NCBI GenBank assembly: GCA_028023455.1
Contig: JAQFVV010012572.1
Coordinates: 2,168,001-2,232,000, forward strand
Length of the DNA stretch: 64,000 nt
Reading direction: 5' to 3'
From: Epiperipatus broadwayi
Lineage: Eukaryota; Onychophora; Udeonychophora; Euonychophora; Peripatidae
The position numbers were made by a program, and so were the translations under genes. This document shows, piece by piece, positions 39,256 to 52,149 of the stretch; the stretch's first letter is position 1, and each line of letters starts with the position of its first letter. The notes below the pieces were generated by a model. The model did no database searches. It saw only the letters and a list, made by a program, of their open reading frames with translations, and was not told the DNA's origin.

Positions 39256-39705
39256 CTGGTTGAGGTATAACATTAATTTGATGTTCTTCACGAAGTTCTG
39301 GATGCCTAGTAAGAAAATTATGTAACCATTTTTTTTCAACAGTTCTACTAGCAGAAGAAAATGGATGTGGGATATTATGCTCTGTCAAATATTGCATAAT
39401 CAGAATTCCTAAATCATCAGAAGTCATGGTAAACAATTTAGAACCTAATGTTTTCAAATATTCTACAAGCAGAGTTTCTATCTTTTCTCCAAGAATTGGA
39501 CGTTTAAATGGATATGTAACAGAATTCGGATCACTGCTGGCATTCTGTTTAACTTGCTTATATAATGATGAATAGGGAACATTGTAAGTATTTGCAGCTT
39601 CACTTAAACTAAGTTCTTTGCTGCGAACTTTGCTTACGGCAATCATCATATTACGAATATCCCATTGTCCCACAGCTTTACCCCGCTTAAGATTTGAAAG
39701 CCAAA
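39256..39705 (-). CDS. Exon B: psq HTH + CENP-B-type HTH module
   Basis: The acceptor is a run of T followed by AG (39707-39706), the exon is 450 bases, and the donor is CCAG|GTAGAA (GT 39255-39254). Counting from the first whole codon (TGG), residues 14-52 form the psq HTH (RSKELSLSEAANTYNVPYSS), 70-137 the CENP-B-type HTH (LGSKLFTM, IPHPF, W126 in KKWLHNFLTRHPEL), and 138-149 a short linker. It opens with W.....R......GQWD like exon D, so the module boundary coincides with the exon boundary. It is the most canonical copy: every position conserved across the five copies is present. There is no start codon of its own, and reading into the intron stops after six codons. It must be spliced to exon A or another upstream exon, and to C, D or E downstream. 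Confidence 0.87.
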
Positions 39706-42700
39706 CTAAAAAAAAAAAAATTTCATTAATTAATTTGTAATGTACTTAAATAGTAAAAAAAAAACATTACACTTCGTCAATTAATTAATAATCTGAGTTT
39801 ATTTTAAATACGTGTGTGTGGACAATCAAAAATATTTAAAAAATAACAATTAAACATTTAAATGTTGCATTAAAAAACAATAAATATATACTGTATACAT
39901 TATTACAATGTTAGAATCTGTTGTTTGTTTTTTTTAAAAAATTGATAATTTGTCATAAATTTTAAATTGATTAAATAAATTTCATCAATAGTAATATATA
40001 AAAAATAATCAAACAGCTTTACTGCTTGAGCATTCATAAGAAGTTTGAGTGTCTCCGGGCACAATTGGTGGACTTTAAATTCCCAAGTTCTACTATTCTA
40101 CCACTACATCGATTATTAACAGAATGACAGTTTAAGATCTCGGTAAGTTAATCTTCAGCCTAAAACTTATTCTTTCTTAAGTTCTAGACAAGCATGGCTT
40201 GAAACAATGGGAAATACTGTAGAAAAAGGGAAAGAAAAATTAAATTTTGGGAAGGAGAGTGGTGAAAAAAACAGCATTTCTATTAATGAGCTATATTAAG
40301 AATAACAAATGTTTCTGTTTTAGATTTTTTACTAAAATGTGATTTTCATTTTATTTCTATACAAACAATTTTCAACATTAATTGATGTTTCTTATTCATG
40401 CTTTGTCTTAGGGCAATAAATCTATAGAAAAATATTTAGTACAATTATATCTGGTTTAAAAAAAAAACATCTGATACAGAAATACTAATAAAGGAAGAGA
40501 AGTTATATTATTTATGCTTTTTCATGGAAACTTGCAGTTTTTTAAAATTTTTTATTCTTTTAAATCATGACTATTATAATAAATATTGATAACAATATAA
40601 CTTGATTTTCTCAGATGTCTCATTTCCAAAAGCCATCTACTATAAGTCTGAATTAATCAATGAACATCAAATATCTGGACATGTGAATATTATAACATTA
40701 TATTATTTGATGACTATTAATTACTTTTAGATTTATAATAATGGTTCTAAAGTATAATGAATAGAATTGCAGTAGTAATAAATATTGCAATTTATTTAAG
40801 AGCTTATTAAAAATTATTAGTAAATATTGTATATATAATATTAATAAAGTACATAGTGTGACATGTAAAATAAAAGGTATATATATAATTCATTAAAACA
40901 TAAAGTTGTCATAAACATAGAAAATACTTAAGCATATATATATATATATAGAAAGAAGTGTATTATTTTGAATGACCTTATTTAATGATTGTAACCATGA
41001 TGATTAAAGGAAAAAGAATTGCTAGTTAGTATGTTGATTGATTACAAGCTTTGAAATCAAGCCACATGGAGAAAACGAATGTAAATGCTTGATCACGAGA
41101 ACAAGCTAAGATCACTAGAGAAACAACAGGGACCAAGGAGTTTATGACTTGGAGAGTTTTGTCTTTGTAGCTATAAAAGCTAAACTAAGTAATTATATAA
41201 AAGTCACTCAAATTGTATTTTGTGTGTTCCTTATAGTTTTTTATTGTAAAAATAACTATGATAAAATTGCTTTAATTAAGTTTATTAATGTATCCATATG
41301 TGGCTGACTGTGATAGGCCTTCTTAACTCTTACGTTTATATCCAATATTGAATTTACACCCTAAAAAGTGTTCCATTAAAGCATTCAACTTATGACAGTA
41401 TATCTCTTTCATGCTCACATAGTACTATAGTAAAACTGTAAAACTAATGTTAATGTTTATCTAGCCTGCACCCTCCTGCCAGGAAATTCAAGTTAAGCCC
41501 AGTTCATAACTTTGTGGAGTTTCATTCCTAGACATTGCAAACTGACATAGTCTGAGCAAATGTATATGAATGATAAAAAACAAAAATAAAAGTTTGGTGG
41601 GAAAAAAGATGGACATCAGACAGCCTAATTAGTAAATATTCAAATGCATCCTTTGCAAAAACTAACTACAGAAATAATGTTTATGCTACAAGTAAGCATA
41701 AGTGAGTTTGATACAAAGAATGCTGCATATTAGTCACAGTACACTAAGTATTTTGAGAAATTTTTTCTTATACACAATGCTACTGACAAAACAATAAAAG
41801 TAGCCATTTTACTCTTTTGCAAGATACAGGGTTATAGAAACTGCTAAACAAATATGTGAACCAAATGAACCTGCAAAATAGGGGATGTTAGGAGACAAAT
41901 GAAATAAATTATTTACTGTGCAGCAATTCAAATAAATAATTCGACTCCACTTACAAAGTAGATATCAGGAAAATGGAGACAAACAGAGAATTTCATTCTG
42001 TTATTCTATAGAAATTGTATAGAAGACTTATTAGAGCAATTGTTATAGGGAATGGGAACAAGAAGGAAAGACAACAGTTTTTGGTAAAAGTGATCTGTCA
42101 TAAATAATTCAAGAGATGGTGTTCAACTAAGCTAAAGACTTTAAAAACTCAGCAAAATGGAAAGCTCACAAGCAATAATTCACAAATAGATGAATTCAAA
42201 TCTGTTAAATAAATAACTAGCAGAGAAACTTAGTCAAAAATTAAAATAATCTGCTATTGTTATAGGGTTTTAAAATTCATTTAACTCTAAATTATAAATG
42301 GAAAGAAGAGCAATAGTCAAAATGTAGGGACTTAGACCCTTAACCAAGATATGCATATAGAATAAAAGACAAAATGAGTTCTGTTAAGCCCCTCATCATG
42401 GAAAGCCCAGATAGCAACAATCTATAAAAAATGTGGGTACAACAAGTTTTGGCCAAATAATGTTAAACATTAAATTTTTCAACAAACTTGTTAATATTAA
42501 AATCGATAAATGACAAATAAGAATTGTAAGTCATTAACCTAAAAGCACATAAACTCTCTGCATCTAATCGAAATATGCCAGAAAGAGTGAAATGTGAACA
42601 AAAACCTAATAAAAATAATGGAAATAGTCCAAGTTCCAGTCAAAACAAAGAAATGTCGAAAATTATTATTATATGTTGTTAGGACAGCATAAAGTCAATA

Positions 42701-44270
42701 ATGAACTAAGAATGGTTCAAGTCTTTAGTCAGAGATCTATATTACTAACATAGATTAATATTGACAAACAACTGAGGAAAAGTTCCTGTTTTTATGTGAA
42801 ATAAACCAGAAAAATTAGAAATCAAGACTTCTGCAAAGGGAATTAAATCTATAATTTTTAAATACAGTATGGTCTTTCATGCAGCAGAAAAAAGGAAAGA
42901 GATATTAAAGGATATCATAGTAAAGAGCATTTTTATAACAGTAGAAAACTCTGAACAGTCACTCCCATCATTGTTAAAACAAAGACAACAGGAAAATCAA
43001 AATTTGCAATGATTACCTCAACAACTGTCAAGTCCATATTTAATCCCAAATGTGTGCAAAAAAGTGATACATTTTGTGAAGCATAGTTTCAATGCTATCT
43101 TCCACTAAATCCCAAAAAGAAAAAACAACAGAGCCGTTTAATTACAACAGGATATCAAAGGATCATCATTGTACTAAGCATATTCCAAACAAAATTAGGA
43201 ACAATATTCTGGCATATAGAAAGGGAGATTCCCTAATTTGATCATATTCTGGTGAAGACAAATTCAGAAATTTCAATAAAAGATAAAGTAATGAGATCTA
43301 TAGTTAATTTTCAAATGTGGAAGCCAGGTTAATCCCAAACAATGTATGTAAATGGCTAGAGAATTAAAATTTCCAGGACACATCATCACTAGTCACAGAA
43401 ACATGCCCCTGACAAATTACAAGTAGTAAAAATGCCACATAGAGTATTGTCTCAATTCTAATATCCCAAAGGTCAACATAATTTCTTTTCACATTTAATA
43501 AAATAGTTTTACTTCTCTAATTATCCAAATCAAATATTCCCATTTTTGAATGTTCACTTTAACTTTTCTATTAATTATTTATACTTCAAACTTTTCCTAG
43601 CTGAATTTTCAATTTATTCCTATTTCTTTACATTTCTCTAATAATAGTTTCAAATTTTTTACATATTTGCAAAAATGCCATATCATAATAAAATTACAGT
43701 GGCCATATTCTATAGGTTCACATTTTTATCACAACCTCCAATATTCTTAACTTCCACCAATTCTTCTTTTACAAACTATCACTAGTAAAGATTCTAAATT
43801 ATTTTAAGCCATCCAAATCTATTTCCATAGTTTCAAGAATTTCCCACAATCTATTTCTATTTATTATACAGAAAAATATTTTCTATAATTAAAAATGTTA
43901 CAAATAATGCTATAAATTTTCCAATCAACTCTGTAACAATGAATAAATTATCACATATTCAGATCTCTAAGATTCAAATTTTTAATTGAAATTGTAACTT
44001 TATCCAATACTATTTATATAAATTTTTTATATATTATAGATGTTATTGATACTGATTTATAAGTAGTTACTACTCTAAAATCTTTATAAATATATTATAA
44101 TGAAAATTTTCATAGTTATAGAAAAAATAATACACGGTACAACTTACAAAAGTTTTTATCTTCATGTATATTGAAAACGTATTTCACTGTTAAAACACAT
44201 ACCATAGGCAGGAATAATAGTAGGAGTTTAGAATAGTTATTGTAAATATAAAATCAAAACACACTTAAAT
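39706..44270. other. Intron A-B, distal part: no exon seen; 42.3-43.5 kb less AT-rich
   Basis: Between 42.3 and 43.5 kb the sequence is more purine-rich on plus and gives short broken frames that suggest an old retroelement, but I recognise no motif. The rest is AT-rich with a TA microsatellite near 40936. Confidence 0.35.
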
Positions 44271-44324
44271 TGGTTAAAAACAATTACATGATCACCATTT
44301 TTATACTAGCACATAGTTGTTATA

Positions 44325-44862
44325 AACAAAGGCAAAACTCTCCATACAGTAGTGTCACCCTGTGCCAAACAGAGTAATAAATGGATGCCAGAAGGCTTGT
44401 GCATAAAATCCCTATCTAGTGCCTACTCATCCAATATCCCCAGACTAGTTTCTGGCTTGTGGCCATCATCAGTGAGGAGCCTTGGATCTGAGAGCACTGC
44501 ACCTAGTGCCTACTCATCCAATATCCCCAGACTAGTTTCTGGCTTGTGGCCATCATCAGTGAGGAGCCTTGGATCTGAGAGCATGGGATATTGGATGAGT
44601 AGGCACTAGATAGGGATGCAGTGCTCTCAGAGCCTTGGATCTGAGAGCATGGGATATTGGATGAGTAGGCACTAGATAGGGATGCAGTGCTCTCAGATCC
44701 AAGCCTCCTCACTGATGATGGCCACAAGCCAGAAACTAGTCTGGGGATATTGGATGAGTAGGCACTAGATAGGGATTTTATGCACAAGCCTTCTGGCATC
44801 CATTGATTACTCTGTTTGGCACAGGGTGGCACTACTGTATGGAGAGTTTTGCCTTTGTTAAA
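44325..44862. repeat. Fold-back element with 87-bp direct repeats inside a ~540-bp palindrome
   Basis: Much richer in G+C than its surroundings. The outer arms are inverted copies (aacaaaggcaaaactctcc at 44325 onward and its inverse ending near 44860). Within the left arm an 87-bp unit starting ctagtgcctactcatcc is repeated at 44416 and 44503; the right arm holds inverted, rearranged copies. A 14-bp direct repeat gttaaaaacaatta is found at 44273-44286 and 44857-44870, a possible target duplication, although 38 bp of extra sequence separates the left copy from the arm. The two reading frames across it are palindrome by-products. Confidence 0.72.
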
Positions 44863-45413
44863 AACAATTAGTAGTTTAAAAACATTGAGAGATATAAGTT
44901 TAACATACATTTGTGTGTGTTTGTGTGCAGTAATTGGTACAAACTAATTTTATGAGAAATAAAAAGATAAAACACATTCAAACTTTTGTTCATTCAATAT
45001 TAAAAGAAATAAATACATTTCATTTTTTGTTACTAAATATTTAAATGAAAGAAAACTAAAAAAATGTTTTTTTCTTTTATTTCTTAAGGATTAAGATTAT
45101 TTAAAATTGATTAAAATGTTAATGTAATTAAAATGTTTTGATTTTTTTTTTGTAGGAAAAAAATGTTTAAATAAATGAGTTTTTTTACAATATTATTATT
45201 ATTAAAAGGGAATACATTAAAAAAAAAAATTGTTTAGATCAAAATTTTTGAGAACTATTTTAATATTAAAGAAAAAATGTTTTAATTAAATTTTAATTAT
45301 ATAAGATTAACTAATTGGTTTGAATAATTAAAGAAAATAATCCTTTTATATTTATTTGTATTAAATAGTTAAAATGCAAATTAATTCCCATAGATAATAC
45401 AATTCTTAGAAAC

Positions 45414-46412
45414 TACGGTTCGAAATTCCAATAATTTTTTACCAATAATTATCGATTTCTAAAAATAATAAAAATTACCATTACCGAAATAGCTACTACA
45501 ACAAAATTTAAATTTATTTAAGTCTGGCATAAAAACAATTTTCTTTCAAATATTTTATTTTTTAGAAAAAAAAAAAAAAATTTTTAAATCATTTTAAGTT
45601 TGCAAAAAGCAATTAAATTATATTTCATCCCTGTTCCAAACCTATCTATTTAGTATATTATGTAGATTATAATAATCTAGGACTATATTCAAAGTTGAAT
45701 ATGGTTAAAATATTCTCAAGGTATATATCCCAATCTTTTTTCTCCAATATTTTCAAATATGTATTTGCTTTGCTAAATTGCCAAATTAAACTCTATTTAA
45801 AATTTGATGCTCGAGTCTGCATAGTGCATAGGTATGTAAATATTGCATCACTGTTCCAAAGTTCTGAAAGTGTTTTACTTTGAATGATTCAAAAAAAGCT
45901 AAATCTAAAAAAAAAAGCTTTTCTTTAACCAAAGAAATGAAGCTTTTTGAGACTACTGGAGAACAATCTGAGCATCTAAAAAAACTGTATCGAAGTTTAA
46001 ATACTATCAGAGTAACCAATGCTGAATCAGAAAGAGCTTTTTTAAGTGTGGGATACTTTATTTCAAAGATAAGGTCACGCTTATCACCAAAAACTAGTTT
46101 ATGCTTTTTAAAATCTTATTTCACTAAAAATTCATGTAACTAGGATATTTTCCATAACATTAAAGAACTTTATTTTTTTTACAAAATCATTTTATTTTCT
46201 TTAAAAAAAATTCGTTTTTTTTGTTCAATAAAAATAAATTTTTCTATATTTTTTTATTCAAGTATTTTTTCTGTTAAATAAAGCATTTTTTATTTCTTTT
46301 TTTTTTTTAATATCCTAATTAAAAATGAACTTATTGTCAATAATTCCCGTTAATCACAAATTTTACTTCTGTATTTAACAATAATTAAAATGCTGGTAAC
46401 TTTCGAACCCTA
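45414..46412. mobile_element. Internally deleted hAT DNA transposon with 8-bp target duplication
   Basis: The 999-bp element is flanked by a perfect 8-bp repeat ttagaaac (45406-45413 and 46413-46420), the hallmark of hAT insertion. The ends are short inverted repeats, TACGGTTCGAAA at the left and the inverse of TAGGGTTCGAAA at the right (one mismatch). It retains the C-terminal end of a hAT transposase on the plus strand. At 1 kb it is far shorter than autonomous hATs (2.5-5 kb) and must depend on a transposase elsewhere. Confidence 0.85.
45880..46143 (+). pseudogene. hAT transposase C-terminal dimerisation region (remnant)
   Basis: 87 codons ending in a stop. The segment TNAESERAFLSVGYFISKIR followed by SRLSPKTSL and CFLKSYF matches the conserved C-terminal hAT dimerisation region, where the SERAFS..G and KIRSRLS..T signatures occur together. 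The DDE catalytic residues and the BED zinc finger would lie upstream; the preceding AT-rich sequence shows only broken frames (45695-45883 is possibly part of it). An antisense reading at 45786-46019 is a shadow. Confidence 0.75.
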
Positions 46413-47194
46413 TTAGAAACCAAGATAAAGACGAGAGCCTGGTAAAAGTATAAATAAGGTTTAAATAAAAACAGATCAGTAATATTCCAGCTTGTGGAGA
46501 AAGTATATCAATTTATTGTCCTTCCAAATTATTAATAAGTTCATTCTAAAAGCAGCTTATTTGACATGGAGTAGAGGAAGTTTGATTTCCTCAAATCTCC
46601 TGAGAACCATGAAGCAAATTCTAAATGCCAGAAACCTATAAAATGCAGGAAATAAAGTTAAATTGCCATCACATGAACATTATATATATATGACTTCCAG
46701 AAAATGATTAAAAGTCCTTACATAAAAGTGAACCTGATTTAATAATCCTATATAAACTGAAGCTTTGAAATTACTCATAATGTTTAAAAGAAAAAAAATC
46801 TTGTGGAGAAAGTTTTGTTAAACTATGTAGTGTAGACCCAAAAATATAAAAATATTTATTCTTATTCTGAACTATAAAATTCTTTAAAAAAAAAAAAATC
46901 ATATATTTTTCTCTCTCTATATATATATATATATATTTCCAAAGTCAATAGTAGAAATATTATGTCTTCAAAATTATATTTCCTAGGAATATATCTTTCA
47001 TGTATGCAAATGTAGATATTTATGTATATAGTTTTATATGGTACCAATCTAATCAACTATCTACACTTCCATTTTTATCTTTTATTAACACTTTAAATAC
47101 TGCTTTGACATCATAAAACAATACTGGTTATGACAAATTAATCATGTGATGATTTCTTTAAAAAAATTGTGACTATTTTACCACTTAATTTATA

Positions 47195-48970
47195 AATTCA
47201 ATAGTTTTCATTGACAAGTTTTTTTTTGGCAAACTTTTTTTGATAGTATTGATCAATTTTCAAGGTTTCTTTAGATTGTTATACCTAATATCGGATTACA
47301 AAATTGATTGCTTGAGAATTTCAAAGTTGTTTTGATTTGTAATTGATAGATTTCTTTTTGGACATTATTCTATTTTTAAAAATTTGTTCAAATATTTTCT
47401 TTCTTATTGGCTTTTTAAAAAGTGAAAAGAGGGGGAGAAGTGAATAGCATCTGTAGTATCCCCTAATTCAAACAATCTATTTTGATTTGTAATGAACAGA
47501 TTTAATTTGAAATATGATTTTGTCTTTAAAAATTTTTTAAAGTTCTTTCTTATTAGCTTTATAAAAAGTGAGAAGGGATAGGGGTAAATTGTATATAGTA
47601 TCTTTTTTAAACAACTTCTTTTGATTGACAAATTTGGTTTTGAAATTTTGATGATTTTAAAAATTTATAAATTTCTTCTTTCTTATTGGCTTTTTAAAAA
47701 ATTAGGTGAGTTGGGTGAATTGTATCCCAAACAACTTATTTTGATTTGTAATTGAGTTTGTTTGTCTTTAAAAAAATTGTCTTCTTTTTTATTGGCTTTT
47801 TAAAGAGTGAAGGAAGAGAGAGAGGACATGGGCAATTGTTTTGTGAATTAGCTCCAGTCAATACAAATTCAATCAAACACTCCAAATAAAAAATAAACTG
47901 GCTGGCTATGAAAAACAAAAAAGGCTTAATATAAAAACCTTTTTTATTGATGATCCATAGCCAGCCAGTTTATTTTTTATTTGGAGTGTTTGATTGAATT
48001 TGTATTCACTGGAGCTGCATTAAAGTCCATGAAACAATTATCTAAGCCTTGCCACTCTCTCTATACTAATTTTTTAAAAAGCCAATAATAAGAAGACAAA
48101 TTTTTAAAGACAAAATATGCCACAAACTCAATTAAAAATAAAAACTAGTTGTTTGAATTAGGTAATAGATGCAGTTCACCCATCTTTCTTCATTTTTTAA
48201 AAAGCCAATAAGAAAAAAGAAATTTATTAATTTTTAAAATCATCAAAATTTCTACGCCAAATCTGTCAATCAAAAAAGTTGTTTGAAAAAGGTACTATAT
48301 ACAATCCCCCTTTCCCCCTTCTCACTTTTTATAAAGATAATAAAAAAGAATTACTGTTTCCAAAAACATTAAAAATCACCAACAAAGTTTATTTTGAAAC
48401 TAATTTCTAACAAGTTAAAAAAATAAATTTCTTGTAATGCAGTAGTGGGAAAATATAGTTTCTTTTTTTTTTATCTTTAACTATTTTTTTTTTAATTCAT
48501 GTTGAATTTATAAAAAATAAAAATTGGTCAAAAAAAAAAACTGTCAATGAACACTAACAGATTTTATATTACACAGAGAAATCTTTACTAAGGCAATAAA
48601 CCTCAAAGATTGTGCACTTGAAAATGCGAAGATAGGAACCTCTATGTAATCAATGTGCATTAAATAAATTTATAATTACAGATAATTAATAAATTTAGTC
48701 ATAATATAGAATTACTAATCCCCCCCTCCTTATTTTTTAAAATGAAAAAAATAAAAGAATCCAAATTTCCAAATCATTTTTTTTTTCAATTACAAATAAG
48801 GAAATAATTCCTTGAAATTGAACTACCTTTTATAAACTGTTATTTTTTTTACTTTCCCCACCCATGATCTCTCTCCCACTCCTCCACCCCCATCTTCTTT
48901 AAACTGAATAAGAAATTAAAAAGAGAAATTTACCAAAAACAAAAAATCTGTTATCAATGAAAACTAAGAG
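47195..48970. repeat. Fold-back element with ~120-150-bp tandem units in each arm
   Basis: Inner arms 47833-47910 and 47956-48035 are near-perfect inverted copies (ending ggctggctatg / catagccagcc) around a 45-bp loop. Moving outward, each arm holds diverged units carrying a TTGATTTGTAATT stretch, a tcttattggctttttaaaaag block and a G-rich (left) or C-rich (right) block: left at about 47322, 47469, 47609 and 47729, right as reverse complements at about 48060, 48160 and 48280. Outer traces (ttttcattgacaag at about 47203 and its inverse near 48530 and 48950) extend the structure. No gene is seen. Confidence 0.7.
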
Positions 48971-49624
48971 GTTTTAGATTAAACAATTTTTTCAAAAATG
49001 TAGTTGTAGTAGTATTACCACTGTGATAAATTGCCATTTTTGCAAAAATTTCTTGATTGCCAAGTATTTAAAGACTCAATTAAAAAGAAAATTCAAATGT
49101 AGATCACCGATTAGATTAGTACCATTTTATATGTTTTACATTATTATTGGTTATACACATATAAGTCATTAGGGAATTACCCCTCTACACATGCCTGTGT
49201 AGATTTTTACACTTGAGGAATACTCCCCCTTTCCAAACACAAGATAAAATCTTTTGAAAAGATAAGATGAATACACCTTATTTTTTTTAACCTAAACATA
49301 ACCATTTAGAAATAAGAACATGAAGATCTTTAATTAATCACTTTAATCCCATTCAATGTGTCTTAATAAATGATGAATGTAAAATTTTTACAATTTACTG
49401 CATGTCAGTATTGGATATAATATTAAATATATATATAACAAGTTATTTATTTAGCACAGGTTAATTTGTAACAGTCATTAGGGAATCACATCTCTATACA
49501 TGTGCTGTATACATTTTTACACTTGAGAAATACTCTCCCTTTCCAGAACCAAGATATAGTCTTTAGAAAGAATAAGATAAATTCACTTTATCTTTTTTCC
49601 CTAAATGTATCATCATCATCATTA

Positions 49625-50365
49625 TCAACCATTATCAATCCACTGCAGGATGAAGGTCTCTCCAAGTTTAATCCATCTTCTCCGATCTTTAGCTTCTCTT
49701 CTCCACATCACCCCTGCACACTTTCTTATTTCATCCATCCATCTCACATGTGGTCTCTTTCTGGGTCTTTTACAATCTCTTGGAATCCAGTTTAAAATTT
49801 CAATTGTCCATCTATTATCATCTTTTCTAGCAATATGTCCAGCCCAACTCCACTTCAATCTTTTAATTTTTTCAATGATGTCAGTAACACCTGTTTGTTC
49901 TCTTACCCATACATTGCGTTTTCGATCTCTTCTTGTTACTCCCAACATACACCTCTCCATACTTCTTTGAGTGGTCTGAAGTCTCTGTATTGCTCTTCTA
50001 TTGAGTGTCCAAGTCTCAGATCCATAAGTAAGAACTGGTAAAACACATTTGTTAAAAACCTTCCTTTTCAAACACATAGGCATATTTCCTTTTAGTATCA
50101 AGTTATTTCTACCAAAAGCACTCCAACCAAGTTTAATTCTATGATTAATTTCCTCCATTATGTTTCCATCTGTATTAATAATCTGACCAAGGTATTTGTA
50201 ACTGTTAACTTCTTCTAATTCATCATAATCAATCTTTATTTTCATATTTTGAGCAAACCGATTAAACATTACTTTAGTCTTTTTAACATTTATCTTTAGT
50301 CCTACTTTCATCTGATAACTCCTGCAACATTTCCTGCAGCTCTGAAGCATTATTTGCAAAAACAA
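49625..50365 (-). pseudogene. RTE LINE, C-terminal part of the reverse transcriptase/ORF2
   Basis: Only the part from about 50300 downward is the real continuation; the first ~22 codons are an out-of-frame overlap. It contains [61 protein letters not shown] and the terminal RPHVRWMDEI and W.R.A.DR..W motifs characteristic of the C-terminal domain of RTE and related LINEs. The stop lies within about 15 bases of the trinucleotide 3' tail, so there is almost no 3' UTR. Confidence 0.87.
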
Positions 50366-52136
50366 CTACATCATCTGCGAAATCTAAATGACTTAAATAA
50401 TCTCCATTTACTTTCACTCCTTTAGTTTCCCATTTTAATCCACAAAATACTTCTTGCAGCACTGCTGTAAAAAGTTTTGGAGATATGGAGTCACCTTGTC
50501 TTACACCTTTCTCAATGTTGACTTTCCCAGTATCATTATGTAATCTAATTGTTGCTGTTGCATTTTTATAAATATTCTTTAAAATATGACAATATCCTGG
50601 ATCTATACCTTGATGATCCAATGCTTTAATCACTGAAGAAATGTTTATAGAATCAAATGCCTTTTCATAATCTACAAATCCAAAACATAATGACAACTCA
50701 TATTCATTTGTCCTTTCTATAACTTCTCTCAATACCTGAATATGATCTACTGTACTAAAACCACTTTTAAATCCAGCTTGTTCTCTTGGTTGGTGGAAAT
50801 CCAATGTTCTCTGTAGACGAGTTGTAATTATTTTGGTAAAAATTTTATATAAAACTGATAAAAGGCTGATAGGTCTGTAATTTCTAATATCTTCTTTATC
50901 ACTTTTTTTAAATATTAATATTATTACTGCATTCTTCCAATCATTCGGTACATCTTTATCATTAAGACATTTGGTATATAACTTTGCTAAAATTTTTTCT
51001 GTTTCTTCACCTGCTTCTTTTAATATATCAATTATAATTCCATCATTACCTGGAGCCTTTCCTTTCTTCATACATTTAATTGCATTTCTCACTTCTTCAT
51101 TTAAAATTCTGGGCAATTCGGAAGATGTAATAGATATAGGAGGTACTTGATCTTTATTACTATATAATTCTTGATAAAAATTTTCTACCAATTTCATGAT
51201 GTCATCTCTCTTTTTAGTAATAATTCCATCTTTTTTCCTTATTGCAGATATAAATTTCCTACCAATACCAAAATGTTGTTTTACATTCTTAAGACTTTTA
51301 TTTTCTTCTACAGCTTTTCTTGCTAGTTCACAGTTATATTTTCTTATATCGTTTTCAACTCTTTTCCGCACCATTTTACAAAATTCGAGATATTCAATTC
51401 TTTTTAGTGCATCATTTTTGTATATCTTCATATTTCTTCTTTTCTTCATAAATTCTCTAGTTTCAATAGAAATTTTGTTGGTCAATTGCTGCTTTTGTCT
51501 ATCAGCTATCTTTGTTGCAGTTTTTAAAAGTGTATCAGTTATTTTCATATTAATTTCATTCAAATCTGAATCATGTTCAAAATCTACTAATACTTGAAAT
51601 CGATTTGTAAGTTCTAATTTAAATTCATTAGAATGTTTCTGAAGATTAGGAATATCAACTGTAAATATTGTTTTTCTTAACAATTTTTGTCTTTCTAGTT
51701 TTACATTAACACGCATCTTGCACCTTACTAATCGATGATCACTTCCTGTGTTAAATCTATTAAGAACATTACAATCTTGACATATGTATTTCCTGTTAGT
51801 CAAAATATAATCCAATTCTGCTGTACCTTCATTTGGATGTTTCCATGTCCATTTTCTTTTAACATTTTTCTCAAAAAAAGAATTCATAATATAAAGTTTT
51901 TCTTTTTCTGCAAACTCCACAAGTCTATGTCCTCTCTCATTTCTATTACCATAACCAAAATTACCTACAGCACTTTCATCTTTCATTTGTTTACCAATTC
52001 TAGCATTAAAGTCTCCCATAACAATTTTAAAATGTTGTTTACTCTTATCAAAAGCCTTTTGTACATCCATATAAAAATCTTCTACTACTTCATCACTATG
52101 AGAACTTGTTGGGGCATAAACCTGAATTATCTGCAT
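50283..52136 (-). pseudogene. RTE LINE, endonuclease C-terminal half and reverse transcriptase
   Basis: 617 codons open. The endonuclease continues with IQVYAPTS (residues 4-11), [10 protein letters not shown] (39-48), [15 protein letters not shown] (about 97-111) and the catalytic SDHRLV (about 132-137). A lysine-rich linker leads into the reverse transcriptase: [49 protein letters not shown] and the catalytic FADD box at 50382-50371. The frame is lost at about 50301-50313: compared with the older copy at 2.26 kb, 8 bases between two AAAGTA-like repeats are gone, so the reading ends in ...DESRTKDKC. Apart from the two breaks all catalytic motifs are intact, indicating recent decay. Confidence 0.9.
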
Positions 52137-52149
52137 TTGGTATCTGCTA

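Noticed and set aside
44352-44910. Two opposite open frames with repeated SSAYSSNIPRLVSGLWPSS
   Set aside because: Both are the same palindromic repeat read in both directions; the protein repeats only mirror the 87-bp DNA repeat.
45786-46019. Minus-strand frame of 77 codons
   Set aside because: Antisense of the hAT transposase remnant.
47322-48400. CRISPR-like or spaced repeat array
   Set aside because: Units are long, diverged and arranged as inverted arms; the context is eukaryotic.
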